Shown: in pieces, positions 1 to 6,783 of the stretch
How positions within the stretch are numbered: position 1 is the stretch's first letter
Layout: the number at the start of each line of letters is the position of its first letter
Assembly (NCBI GenBank): GCA_902785075.1
Contig: CACZXN010000009.1
Span: 1-63,015 of the forward strand
Reading direction: 5' to 3'
DNA from: an uncultured Bacteroidales bacterium
GTDB lineage: Bacteria > Bacteroidota > Bacteroidia > Bacteroidales > Bacteroidaceae
Length of the DNA stretch: 63,015 nucleotides
The notes under the pieces: generated by a model
What the model saw: only the letters and a program-made list of their open reading frames with translations
Told to the model about the DNA's origin: nothing
The model's database searches: none
Made by a program: the position numbers and the translations under genes

Positions 1-80
1 GGGAGCTGTGGGTGGGATAGCGAAATAAGCTGCTCCCCTAAGATAGGGGAGCTGTCACAGAGTGACTGAGGAGTATGACA
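1..80. repeat. REP-like hairpin at window start
   Basis: A perfect 7-bp inverted repeat, GCTCCCC at 32-38 and GGGGAGC at 46-52, sits in G/C-rich noncoding DNA. It is followed by a GTCACAGAGTGACT palindrome (54-67). It resembles the other GC-rich hairpin elements in this window (3546-3835, 12061-12100, 13625-13740, 62361-62640). It may be the 3' end of a longer element outside the window. Confidence 0.55.
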
Positions 81-86
81 ACAATA

Positions 87-128
87 GTCAATAATCAATG
101 GTCAATAATCAATGTTCAATGTTCAATA
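87..128. repeat. 7-bp tandem array, six units, before micro-ORF
   Basis: Six consecutive degenerate 7-mers (GTCAATA, ATCAATG, GTCAATA, ATCAATG, TTCAATG, TTCAATA) form a 42-bp tract with a 14-bp super-unit. It ends 13 nt before the start codon at 142. Similar 7-bp arrays precede the starts at 1025, 5329, 12142, 13792 and 14635. Confidence 0.8.
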
Positions 129-141
129 AATTAAAAAATGT

Positions 142-243
142 ATGGAAGAAGGAAAGAAGAAAGTGATCGTGGAAGTAATCCGCTTCATCATCACAGTATT
201 GGGAGCTTTGCTAGGCTCATCAGCTCTGCAGTCGTGTTGCTAA
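142..243 (+). CDS. smalltalk-like micro-protein, 33 aa
   Basis: The ORF encodes a 33-residue peptide: a charged N-terminus (MEEGKKK), a hydrophobic stretch (VIRFIITVLGALLG) and a terminal SALQSCC with a Cys near the end. This matches the pattern of the Bacteroidota smalltalk family, which are about 30-aa peptides with a Lys-rich start, one hydrophobic segment and a terminal SC motif. Function of that family is unknown to me. The start at 142 is preferred over an out-of-frame ATG at 138. A 7-bp tandem array lies upstream and a strong terminator follows at 276. Family assignment is by pattern only. Confidence 0.7.
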   Translation: MEEGKKKVIVEVIRFIITVLGALLGSSALQSCC

Positions 244-275
244 CTACGCCCATCGTGGCAGACCTCTGAAGAATT

Positions 276-310
276 GGGTTGCACTCACACGATGCAACCC
301 TCTTTGTTTC
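276..310 (+). terminator. Rho-independent terminator after micro-ORF
   Basis: An 8-bp perfect stem, GGGTTGCA (276-283) and TGCAACCC (293-300), is followed by a T-rich run. It lies 33 nt after the micro-ORF stop. Confidence 0.85.
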
Positions 311-391
311 TTTGTGACTTTTCAGTAGTTCGATACTAACGAGAAAACAGCATTAAATGAAACAATAAACAATAAGATATGGGTAAATGTG

Positions 392-421
392 TTGCACTTT
401 GAGATTTAATTCGTATATTTG
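392..421 (+). promoter_or_regulatory. Bacteroidota sigma-ABfr promoter for flavodoxin-like gene
   Basis: TTG at 392-394, a 19-bp spacer, then TATATTTG at 414-421 match the Bacteroidota -33/-7 consensus TTG-N19-TAnnTTTG. The predicted transcript starts about 10 nt downstream, which makes an upstream in-frame ATG at 387 untranscribed and supports the start at 465. Confidence 0.75.
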
Positions 422-464
422 CAAATTAAAAAACGTTTTTTACTATTCAAAAACTTATCCGATT

Positions 465-983
465 ATGAAAGTATTGATTTTACAGGCTTCGCCTCGTGCG
501 AACGGAAACACCGCTTGGATGGCGGAAGAGTATAAGAAGGCTGCCGAGGCAGCTGGTCATGAAGTGACATTGGTAAATGTGTCGAAGATGAAGATCGCCG
601 GCTGTCTGGCTTGCGAGTATTGTCACAACAAGGGTAACGGGGCTTGTATCCAGAAGGATGATATGCAGGAGCTTTATCCTCTGATGGCTGAGGCAGAGGC
701 TCTCGTGTTGGCTGCTCCCATCTATTATTTCACGTTGAATGCGCAGATTCAGGCTCCTATTCAGCGTATGTATTGTGTGAACAAGCCTGCCAAGGTAACG
801 AAAATGGCATTGTTGGTTTCTTCGTACTCTCCTGGGGTGTATGACGGTGCAAAGGCTGAGTTCCGCGACATCTGCAACTATTGGGGCGCTGAGAACATGG
901 GCGCGGTAACTGCCAAAATTGACGAACAGAAGACGGAGGAAACAAAGCAGAAAGTGGTTACATTGGCAGGAATGTTGAAGTAA
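465..983 (+). CDS. Flavodoxin family protein / NAD(P)H-dependent FMN reductase-like
   Basis: A 172-aa cytosolic flavodoxin-fold protein. The N-terminal MKVLILQASPRANGNTAWMA is the usual beta1/FMN-phosphate loop (SPRxxGNT) of this family. A Cys pair follows in CLACEYCHNKGNGACIQKD (residues about 46-64), as in iron-sulfur flavoprotein-like members, and then the APIYYF loop that contacts the flavin. Such proteins usually reduce quinones or nitro- or azo-compounds or pass electrons from NAD(P)H; the actual substrate cannot be read from sequence. The start at 465 is chosen because the promoter at 392-421 lies downstream of the other in-frame ATG. It is single-gene, with a CDF transporter 41 bp downstream. 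Confidence 0.85.
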   Translation: MKVLILQASPRANGNTAWMAEEYKKAAEAAGHEVTLVNVSKMKIAGCLACEYCHNKGNGACIQKDDMQELYPLMAEAEALVLAAPIYYFTLNAQIQAPIQRMYCVNKPAKVTKMALLVSSYSPGVYDGAKAEFRDICNYWGAENMGAVTAKIDEQKTEETKQKVVTLAGMLK

Positions 984-1002
984 AGTTCAAGTTGTCATAC
1001 GA

Positions 1003-1023
1003 GGTTAGAGGTTAGAGGTTAAA
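1003..1023. repeat. 7-bp tandem array, three units, abutting start codon
   Basis: Three units (GGTTAGA, GGTTAGA, GGTTAAA) make exactly 21 bp and end one base before the ATG at 1025. Confidence 0.85.
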
Positions 1024-1024
1024 G

Positions 1025-2128
1025 ATGAATCGTAGTCAGGAAATCATTCGTACCAGTTGGATAGGCATAGCGACCAATTTGTTGCTTGCCGGTTTCAAGG
1101 CAGCTGTAGGCATCGTGTCGAGTTCGGTTGCCATCGTGATGGATGCCGTCAATAATCTGAGCGATGCTCTGTCGAGCGTCATTACCATTGTTGGCACCAA
1201 ACTCTCACAACGACCTGCGGATAGGAAACATCCGTTCGGTTTCGGTCGCATCGAATATTTCAGCGCCATCATCATTGCCGTCATCGTGTTGTCGGCTGGT
1301 ATCACCTCGCTCATCGAGTCGGTGAAGAAGATTTTTGACCCAACCGAACCCGAATATACGACAACCACCCTGATTATCATCGTCGTGGCTATCGTGGTGA
1401 AGCTGGTGCTTGGTCAATATGTCAAACGCAAGGGTGAACAGCTGAAGAGCGATGCCCTGATTGCCTCGGGAGCTGATGCGTTGTTCGATGCCATCATCAC
1501 GCTGGCTACACTCATCTCAGCTGGAGTCATGTTGCTGTGGAATGTGTCCCTCGACGGCATACTAGGTGCCTTGATTTCCCTCGTCATTATCAAAGCAGGT
1601 ATCGAGATGCTGGCTTCGCCCATCAACGAGTTGTTGGGTACCAGCATTCCTGCAGAGCTAAGTAAGGAGATTATGAAAGAGGTGTCGGAGTTCGAAGGTG
1701 TGCATGGTGTGTTCGACCTGATTCTGCACAACTATGGTCCGGACGTCAAGATCGGTTCGCTTCACATCAACGTTTATGACACCATGTCGGCACATGCGAT
1801 TCATGGTCTGACTCGTAAGATATCTACCTTTATGTTCGAGCAGCATGGGATCATCATGACGGTTGGCGTCTATGCCATTGCTACAGGTGAAAACCGCCAT
1901 GCAGAGTTACAGTCGCAAGTGATGCAGACGCTCGCAGCCCATAAGGAAATCGTGCAGGTGCATGGATTCCTCTATTTGGAGAATGAACGGATGTTGTCCG
2001 TAGATGTCGTGCCCGATATCTCCGTACACGATGATGCAGCCCTCGTCGACAAGCTCACCAATGAGATACAGCCTCTTGCGCCCGATATGCAAATCATCAT
2101 CGTGATTGATCATAATTACTGCGAATAG
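1025..2128 (+). CDS. Cation diffusion facilitator (CDF) family metal exporter
   Basis: A 367-aa inner-membrane protein with about six N-terminal transmembrane helices (residues 12-215) and a C-terminal cytosolic metal-binding domain (about 220-367). Family marks are DAVNNLSDALSSV in helix 2 and HPFGFGRIEY (residue 69 onward) between helices 2 and 3. CDF proteins export divalent metals by proton antiport. The transport site would be N43xxxD47 in helix 2 and D151xxxD155 in helix 5. That set lacks the His of typical zinc exporters and resembles the Asn/Asp site of MntE-type manganese exporters, so manganese export is a fair inference but not proven. An AlkZ-related gene starts 25 bp downstream. 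Confidence 0.9.
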   Translation: MNRSQEIIRTSWIGIATNLLLAGFKAAVGIVSSSVAIVMDAVNNLSDALSSVITIVGTKLSQRPADRKHPFGFGRIEYFSAIIIAVIVLSAGITSLIESVKKIFDPTEPEYTTTTLIIIVVAIVVKLVLGQYVKRKGEQLKSDALIASGADALFDAIITLATLISAGVMLLWNVSLDGILGALISLVIIKAGIEMLASPINELLGTSIPAELSKEIMKEVSEFEGVHGVFDLILHNYGPDVKIGSLHINVYDTMSAHAIHGLTRKISTFMFEQHGIIMTVGVYAIATGENRHAELQSQVMQTLAAHKEIVQVHGFLYLENERMLSVDVVPDISVHDDAALVDKLTNEIQPLAPDMQIIIVIDHNYCE

Positions 2129-2153
2129 CATCAAGCTGAGGAGGTGTATGGGT

Positions 2154-2825
2154 ATGAAGCTTCGAAGAACGATTCACAGTTGTCCGGAACTGATGGCGTA
2201 TATCCAAGAGGTAGGGTTTCTGCCATTGTTGGATAGCGGCATCACGGGTTACTCAGCCGAGGATGTGGTGGATGAGGACAATCGCTATGTGGTATATACC
2301 GACGGAGGTTGGGACTGGCCTCTGTGGAAATGGAAAGGCCCTATCGTGCAGGAAGGTAACTGCGTGTATGGCAAGTTCTTTGCCGGCAAGGCAGGATTTA
2401 TCAGCCGTGAGTGGTGGCCCGACTTCTGCAATTATCGCAGGAGCATACACCCCACCCCATCAGAAGGGAGCATTGAGGAAATAATCGTTATGACCTTGAT
2501 GGAGCACGGAAGTCTGATCACACGCGATCTTCGTGCAGCTTGTGGGTTTACCGGACCACATATGCGTAGCCGTTTCGACAACTACGTCACTCGTCTGCAG
2601 ATGGCTTGCCGAATCGTCACAGAAGATTTCGTCTATCCTCGTGACAAGCACAACAACGAATATGGTTGGGGCTGGGCATTACTCACTACGCCCGAACAAC
2701 TGTTGGGACGAGACAACTTCAATTGTTCCCTCACCCCACAAGCATCCTATCAGCGAATGGAGGCACATCTACACACTATTCTGCCTGATGCGACCGATAT
2801 GCAAATCAAGAAACTGATAGGCTAA
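2154..2825 (+). CDS. AlkZ-related protein (YcaQ/winged-helix-like)
   Basis: A 223-aa protein that looks like the AlkZ-related family of Bacteroidota, distant and short relatives of the YcaQ/AlkZ DNA glycosylases built from winged-helix units. Recognisable segments are the SREWWPDFCNYRR block (residues about 82-95), a helix-turn-helix-like LITRDLRAACGF region and a Trp-rich YGWGWALLTTPEQLLG segment near the C-terminus. The full-length AlkZ catalytic QxQ motif is not seen, so glycosylase activity should not be assumed. The start at 2154 is chosen because a rare good Shine-Dalgarno (GAGGAGG, 2138-2144) is 9 nt upstream; ATG 2148 is too close to it. It probably shares a transcript with the CDF gene. 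Confidence 0.65.
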   Translation: MKLRRTIHSCPELMAYIQEVGFLPLLDSGITGYSAEDVVDEDNRYVVYTDGGWDWPLWKWKGPIVQEGNCVYGKFFAGKAGFISREWWPDFCNYRRSIHPTPSEGSIEEIIVMTLMEHGSLITRDLRAACGFTGPHMRSRFDNYVTRLQMACRIVTEDFVYPRDKHNNEYGWGWALLTTPEQLLGRDNFNCSLTPQASYQRMEAHLHTILPDATDMQIKKLIG

Positions 2826-2977
2826 GACCGAAGATATTTACGATTTAGCAATTTACAATTTACGATTGTAGTTTTTTTCGATTTTGTTCTCCATTCTTAC
2901 TTTCTCCAATAAAAAGGAGGGGGACCGCTTGCGGTGAAGGAGTCTGTATTAGCTCTACAATTCGTAGCAATAACAAC

Positions 2978-3466
2978 ATGAATATCCGATTAGCAAGTAC
3001 GAATGATATCGCTGCGATTATGCAAGTTATGGATGCCGCAAGAGCCATCATGCGGGCATCAGGCAACATGCATCAATGGGAAGATGGATATCCTTCGGAA
3101 GCAGTCATCATGACAGATATAGAACATCAAGGAGGTTATGTCATCGAAGAGGATGACAAGGTGGTAGCCTATTTTGCTTTTCTCCCCCACCCCGAACCGA
3201 CCTACGATAAGATTTACGAAGGAGAGTGGCTTGACAACTCACAGCCCTATCATGTCATCCACCGAATAGCCAGCTATCCGCACATACACGGCATATTCAG
3301 CTGCATCATGGACTTTTGCTTTTCTCACTCCACGAACATCCGAATCGACACTCATCGCGACAACCATATCATGCAGCACGTCATTCAGAAACACGGCTTT
3401 ACATATTGTGGCATCATCTATCTGCTGTCGGGCGACGAACGGCTAGCCTATCAAAAGATGCTATGA
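2978..3466 (+). CDS. GNAT family N-acetyltransferase
   Basis: A 162-aa GNAT-fold protein. It begins with the usual MNIRLASTNDIAAIM beta1-alpha1 start and has the GYVIEEDDKVVAYFAF beta4-like strand. It ends with RIDTHRDNHIMQHVIQKHGF, the IDTHxDNxxMxxxxxKxGF signature typical of this subfamily's acetyl-CoA-facing C-terminal half. It transfers an acetyl group from acetyl-CoA to an unknown amine. The 152-bp upstream gap holds loose 9-10-bp ATTTACGATT-like repeats (2835-2870) and a short hairpin near 2922-2936. No clear promoter was found. Confidence 0.85.
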   Translation: MNIRLASTNDIAAIMQVMDAARAIMRASGNMHQWEDGYPSEAVIMTDIEHQGGYVIEEDDKVVAYFAFLPHPEPTYDKIYEGEWLDNSQPYHVIHRIASYPHIHGIFSCIMDFCFSHSTNIRIDTHRDNHIMQHVIQKHGFTYCGIIYLLSGDERLAYQKML

Positions 3467-3545
3467 GGACAGAAAGCCCATCGATTTATTGACGATCCTA
3501 GTTAATTTACGATTTATTTTAATTGATTTATTGACAAATTTCTTA

Positions 3546-3835
3546 GCCCCAACGGGGCGGAATATTGCAGGATAGGGCGTAAGCCCTATTTCGTTTTAAA
3601 CACCCCACCCATCGCCCTGTAGGGGCGAAATATTATGTCGCACTTTCAGCGCTATGGGGTGGTGGGGTGTCTTTCCGATAGGGTTGACACCCTATCCTTT
3701 GTTCTGTCACCCCAATGGGGTTTCTAGGTGACCACTCCCCGCCCTAGAGGGAGGGGCAAGGGGGAGGGTCTTTCCCTCCTTCCTCCCCCTAGAGGGGGAG
3801 TTAGAGGGGGGCTTGGGGCAAGGGGGAGGGTCCGT
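3546..3835. repeat. Dense cluster of GC-rich hairpins (REP-like intergenic element)
   Basis: This gene-free stretch carries a run of near-perfect inverted repeats: GCCCC/GGGGC (3546-3558), ATAGGGC/GCCCTAT with a GTAA loop (3572-3589), TCGCCC/GGGCGA (3612-3628), GATAGGGT/ACCCTATC with a TGAC loop (3677-3696) and ACCCC/GGGGT (3709-3721). A CTCCCCC/GGGGGAG tract near 3783-3802 belongs to a type repeated elsewhere in the window. No ORF with coding character is present. It could act as a bidirectional terminator between the converging GNAT and peroxidase-fusion genes. Confidence 0.7.
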
Positions 3836-3857
3836 CTTAGTTTTAGGATATCGTTAC

Positions 3858-4865
3858 CTAGAGAAATTTCACTTTCGAAGCATCACGTGGTTTAGCATCG
3901 GGCTGCTCGTCGGGATAGCCGATAGCAATGATGTAGTTGAGCTTATAGCCTTCGGGGATATCGAGACGGTCGAGGAAGAACTTCCCGTCAGCATTCGAGT
4001 TGAGCCAACGAACAGGCCCTCCAAGGCAGCATGTTCCAAGTCCGATAGCCTGAGCAGCCAGCATCATGTTCTCGCCCAGCAATCCTGCATCGAGATCACC
4101 CCCATTCGTAGGCGTGCATACACAGATAAGGTTTGGAGCATTATACAGTCCACGACACACTTTATTCACATCGGCAATGAGTTTCTGGTCTTCCACAACT
4201 CGTACGATCCAAGGCTGCGCATTCATGCCGCTTGGCGCATTAATGCCTGCACGGACAACCACCTCGAGCTTCTCGTGCTCGACAGGCTTGGCAAGATATT
4301 TGCGGATGGAGCGACGCGAGAAGATGTTGCTCAGGACCGGATTCACCTCGAACTGCATATCAGCCTCGATGGTCGATACCTGGTCGCGCGACTCATAGCG
4401 TTTGATGACTTTGCCGTCACGTCCGATAAGGAACTTGGTGAAGTTCCACTTGATATCGCCTCCACCTGCCTGAGCTTTCAGCCAAGTGTAGAGCGGATGC
4501 GCCTTCTCGCCGTTCACGTCGATTTTGTCGAACTGCGGAAAGTGGATGTCGTAGTTGGTTGTACAGAACTGGTGTATCTCCTCGATAGTACCTGGAGCCT
4601 GCTGTCCAAATTGGTTGCAAGGGAAATCGAGAATCTCGAAACCCTGATTGTGATACTTCTGATAGAGGGGCTCGAGGTCTTTATACTGAGGTGTGAAACC
4701 ACACCGGGTAGCAGTGTTGACAATCAGCAGCACCTTCCCTTTGTAGTCGGCCATCGAGACATCCTTTCCGAGGTCGTCCTTCACCTTGAAATCATATATA
4801 CTCTGTGCCGAAAGGGTCAGCACACCCATCATTGCCATGAGGCAGATTAGCATTAGTTTCTTCAT
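3858..4865 (-). CDS. Secreted glutathione peroxidase-nitroreductase fusion protein
   Basis: A 335-aa two-domain protein with a signal peptide (MKKLMLICLMAMMGVLTLSA, cleavage near residue 20). Residues about 23-172 are a glutathione-peroxidase-family thiol peroxidase: peroxidatic C55 in TATRCGFTPQY, Q85 in FPCNQFG and W140/N141 in WNFTKFL, which form the full Cys-type tetrad. Residues about 180-335 are a nitroreductase-fold FMN domain starting FSRRSIRKYL, with APSGMNAQPW as the FMN-binding segment and GLGTCCLGG near the end. The reading frame is continuous through the junction. It is the last gene of a gpx-ohrR-fusion operon, 17 bp after ohrR. Roles in peroxide removal and reduction of quinones or nitro-compounds outside the cytoplasm are inferred. 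The fusion is unusual: both families are normally separate. Confidence 0.9.
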   Translation of the reverse strand: MKKLMLICLMAMMGVLTLSAQSIYDFKVKDDLGKDVSMADYKGKVLLIVNTATRCGFTPQYKDLEPLYQKYHNQGFEILDFPCNQFGQQAPGTIEEIHQFCTTNYDIHFPQFDKIDVNGEKAHPLYTWLKAQAGGGDIKWNFTKFLIGRDGKVIKRYESRDQVSTIEADMQFEVNPVLSNIFSRRSIRKYLAKPVEHEKLEVVVRAGINAPSGMNAQPWIVRVVEDQKLIADVNKVCRGLYNAPNLICVCTPTNGGDLDAGLLGENMMLAAQAIGLGTCCLGGPVRWLNSNADGKFFLDRLDIPEGYKLNYIIAIGYPDEQPDAKPRDASKVKFL

Positions 4866-4882
4866 ACTTTTTTTGTGTTTTG

Positions 4883-5329
4883 TTATGGCTGTTTATTTAT
4901 TGTGTGAATAATCGTATCGAGTTCGTGAGCAAGGTTCTGATAGTCCTCAAGTTTCAGGGGACAGGCAGACATTTGCTTTTGCATGCCTTCGGGAATGAGT
5001 TGAAAGGCTTTTTGCTCCAAATCCCTACCCTTTTCGGTCAAACTGACTATCTGCTGACGTTTGTCGTGTTCTCCCTTCTTACGGCTAACCACACCTAGTT
5101 TCTCCATACGCTGCAGCAAAGGAGTTACGGTGTTGGTCTCAAGCAGTAACCGATGAGCAATATCGTTCACAGGTTGGTTGTCTTTTTCCCACAATACCAT
5201 CAACACCAGATACTGCGGATAGGTAATTCCCAACTCCGTCAGCATCGGTGTATAAGCTTGAGTAACCAATCGTGCAGCCGTATAGAGACGAAAACAGATT
5301 TGATTATCGAGTTGTAATTCTGCGTGCAT
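4883..5329 (-). CDS. ohrR: OhrR-type MarR family peroxide-sensing regulator
   Basis: A 148-aa winged-helix MarR protein. The N-terminus LDNQICFRLY has the OhrR reactive Cys (C12) and Tyr16; Tyr26 follows in the next helix. These match Cys15, Tyr19 and Tyr29 of Bacillus OhrR, the residues that form the organic-hydroperoxide switch. The recognition helix and wing are in LLLETNTVTPLLQRMEKLGVV and KGEHDKRQQIVSLT. It lies between the two peroxidase genes (47 bp after gpx, 17 bp before the fusion), so it probably represses this operon and releases it on Cys oxidation. No ohr gene is present here, which is odd for an OhrR. A 42-bp array of 7-mers sits directly before its start. Confidence 0.88.
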   Translation of the reverse strand: MHAELQLDNQICFRLYTAARLVTQAYTPMLTELGITYPQYLVLMVLWEKDNQPVNDIAHRLLLETNTVTPLLQRMEKLGVVSRKKGEHDKRQQIVSLTEKGRDLEQKAFQLIPEGMQKQMSACPLKLEDYQNLAHELDTIIHTINKQP

Positions 5330-5335
5330 CTTATT

Positions 5336-5377
5336 TCTTAACTCTTAACACTTAACACTTAACTCTTAACTCTAAAC
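5336..5377. repeat. 7-bp tandem array, six units, between gpx stop and ohrR start
   Basis: Six units of WCTTAAC or near variants (plus strand), exactly 42 bp. The array starts in the last base of the gpx stop codon and ends 6 nt before the ohrR start codon. As mRNA it reads as GTTAAGA/GTTAAGU units, so the leader of ohrR is almost entirely repeat. Confidence 0.85.
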
Positions 5378-5922
5378 TAAGCCAGCATGGCTTCTACGTC
5401 CTTCTCGAAGTCTTTTGGCGCAGTTGTTGGTGCATAGCGCTTGATGGTCTGCCCATCCTTCGAAATCAGGAACTTAGTGAAGTTCCAAAGAATGTCACTA
5501 TCCTTCTCCACACTTGTGCTGAGCGACTTGAGCAAAGCATGCGTAGCTTTTGCCTTCAAACCGCTATAGTCCTCAGTAGGAGCCTGAGTCTTCAGATACT
5601 CGAAAACAGGCTCAGCAGCAGGACCGTTCACATCCGTCTTCTTCATAATTTGGAAGGTCACACCATAGTTGAGCTGGCAGAACTCCTCAATCTCGCTATC
5701 CGTACCAGGATCTTGCTCCTTGAACTGATTGCATGGGAATCCGATGATGACCAGCCCCTTGTCCTTATACTTCTGGTACAACTCCTCCAATCCTGCAAAC
5801 TGAGGAGTAAAACCACACTTGCTAGCTGTGTTTACAATCAGCAATACTTTACCTTTAAACTCAGAGAAATCAATCTCCTTTCCTTTGCTCGTGAGAGCCT
5901 TGAAATCATAAATCGTTGTCAT
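5377..5922 (-). CDS. gpx: Glutathione peroxidase family thiol peroxidase
   Basis: A 181-aa cytosolic peroxidase without signal peptide, of usual family length. It carries peroxidatic C36 in NTASKCGFTPQF, the FPCNQF motif with the catalytic Gln, and WNFTKFL with Trp and Asn. Bacterial Cys-type members reduce hydroperoxides, usually with thioredoxin rather than glutathione. It is the first gene of the operon that continues with ohrR and the secreted peroxidase-nitroreductase fusion, so the cell would make one cytosolic and one exported enzyme from one transcript. The promoter at 6101-6130 gives a leader of about 170 nt that contains a 22-bp palindrome array. Confidence 0.92.
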   Translation of the reverse strand: MTTIYDFKALTSKGKEIDFSEFKGKVLLIVNTASKCGFTPQFAGLEELYQKYKDKGLVIIGFPCNQFKEQDPGTDSEIEEFCQLNYGVTFQIMKKTDVNGPAAEPVFEYLKTQAPTEDYSGLKAKATHALLKSLSTSVEKDSDILWNFTKFLISKDGQTIKRYAPTTAPKDFEKDVEAMLA

Positions 5923-6013
5923 ATTCTATATCTTTTAATAATAATGTGCTACGTTAAAGAACGATTCTTAATGTCGGCTGACATCTTGTTTCGCCTAATG
6001 AGAATTATTGTTC

Positions 6014-6067
6014 CCCTTAAGGGAAAATTTTGTTACCCCTAGGGGCTGCAAATTTTTCCCCTAGGGA
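6014..6067. repeat. 22-bp phased palindrome array in gpx operon leader
   Basis: Three 10-bp palindromic boxes start at 6014 (CCCTTAAGGG), 6036 (CCCCTAGGGG) and 6058 (CCCCTAGGGA), exactly 22 bp apart. Spacers are A/T-rich; the second reads CTGCAAATTTTT. The same box type, period and spacer recur at 49137-49212. It lies about 30-80 nt inside the predicted gpx transcript. Confidence 0.8.
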
Positions 6068-6100
6068 GAACACTCTTTGTGCCTCATCGGATTCGCGTTG

Positions 6101-6130
6101 CAAAGGTAAGAAGAAAAAATTATGTCGCAA
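6101..6130 (-). promoter_or_regulatory. Promoter of gpx-ohrR-fusion operon
   Basis: On the minus strand: TTG (complement of 6128-6130), a 19-bp spacer, then TACCTTTG (complement of 6101-6108). This fits the Bacteroidota consensus exactly. An OhrR operator would be expected near here; no clear perfect palindrome overlaps the promoter core. Confidence 0.75.
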
Positions 6131-6200
6131 GCGATTTATCTAAAACTTTAAGTAAGTTTAACATTCTATCGTTTGCGATATTTATAGAAAAGACTCTTGA

Positions 6201-6704
6201 CTACTTTTGGGGCGAGTGCTGTTTCATCAACTCAACTGACTCCTTACCAGTAAGGTGCTCAATATCGAAACGGATAGCAAGCATACGCGAAAGGCCACTA
6301 TTGATTTCCTGCTGAAGAGCCTCGTCTTGATTCGGATTGTATCTGTTGCCAAGCAGACGGGCAATTTCGAGTTTCTCCGCTGGGTCCTCAATGATGTGAA
6401 TCCTGCCGAATGCAATTACACTACGAAAGAAGGTAGTGTATTTCTCAGGCTGAACTTCATCCTGACAGATTACGCAAAACGAAGCCTTGTCGCAGTTTCT
6501 AATTGCGTCCACCTTATGCCCTTCTAAAGCACTATGGAAATAGAGTTTTCCGTCCGAATAGACGTAACTGATTGGAACTGCATAGGGATAGCCCCCATCA
6601 CCCAACAAAGCCAAAGTGCCCGAAGTGGCTTTCTTCAGTAGTTCGATGCTTTCAGCATCAGGAAGTTGTTGGCGAAAACGCCTCATTGGTCTGAAATTTC
6701 TCAT
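6201..6704 (-). CDS. Nim-like pyridoxamine 5'-phosphate oxidase family protein
   Basis: A 167-aa split-barrel flavoprotein. The N-terminal FRPMRRFRQQLPDAES and the GTLALLGDGGYPYAVPISYVY, SDGKLYFHSALEGHKVDAI and SFCVICQDE segments follow the layout of NimA-type proteins. H63 in LEGHKVDAI matches the conserved His that NimA uses near its cofactor. Nim proteins are linked to 5-nitroimidazole resistance in Bacteroides, but many chromosomal homologs have no proven role, so no phenotype is claimed. It is last in a run of minus-strand redox genes, 79 bp after the DUF3795 gene. Confidence 0.82.
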   Translation of the reverse strand: MRNFRPMRRFRQQLPDAESIELLKKATSGTLALLGDGGYPYAVPISYVYSDGKLYFHSALEGHKVDAIRNCDKASFCVICQDEVQPEKYTTFFRSVIAFGRIHIIEDPAEKLEIARLLGNRYNPNQDEALQQEINSGLSRMLAIRFDIEHLTGKESVELMKQHSPQK

Positions 6705-6783
6705 CGTTCGTTTGAATAGAATATCAACAATAAACTAAATAATCACCTTCGTTCATCCTAAAATCTATTCGCTAACTTGGGAT

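Noticed and set aside
387-464. N-terminal extension of the flavodoxin-like protein
   Set aside because: The consensus promoter at 392-421 lies inside it, so the region would not be transcribed as coding sequence. The FMN-binding start begins at 465.
3813-4850. 345-codon plus-strand frame opposite the peroxidase-nitroreductase gene
   Set aside because: The minus-strand protein has complete catalytic motifs and a signal peptide. The plus-strand translation resembles no family and begins in REP-like DNA.
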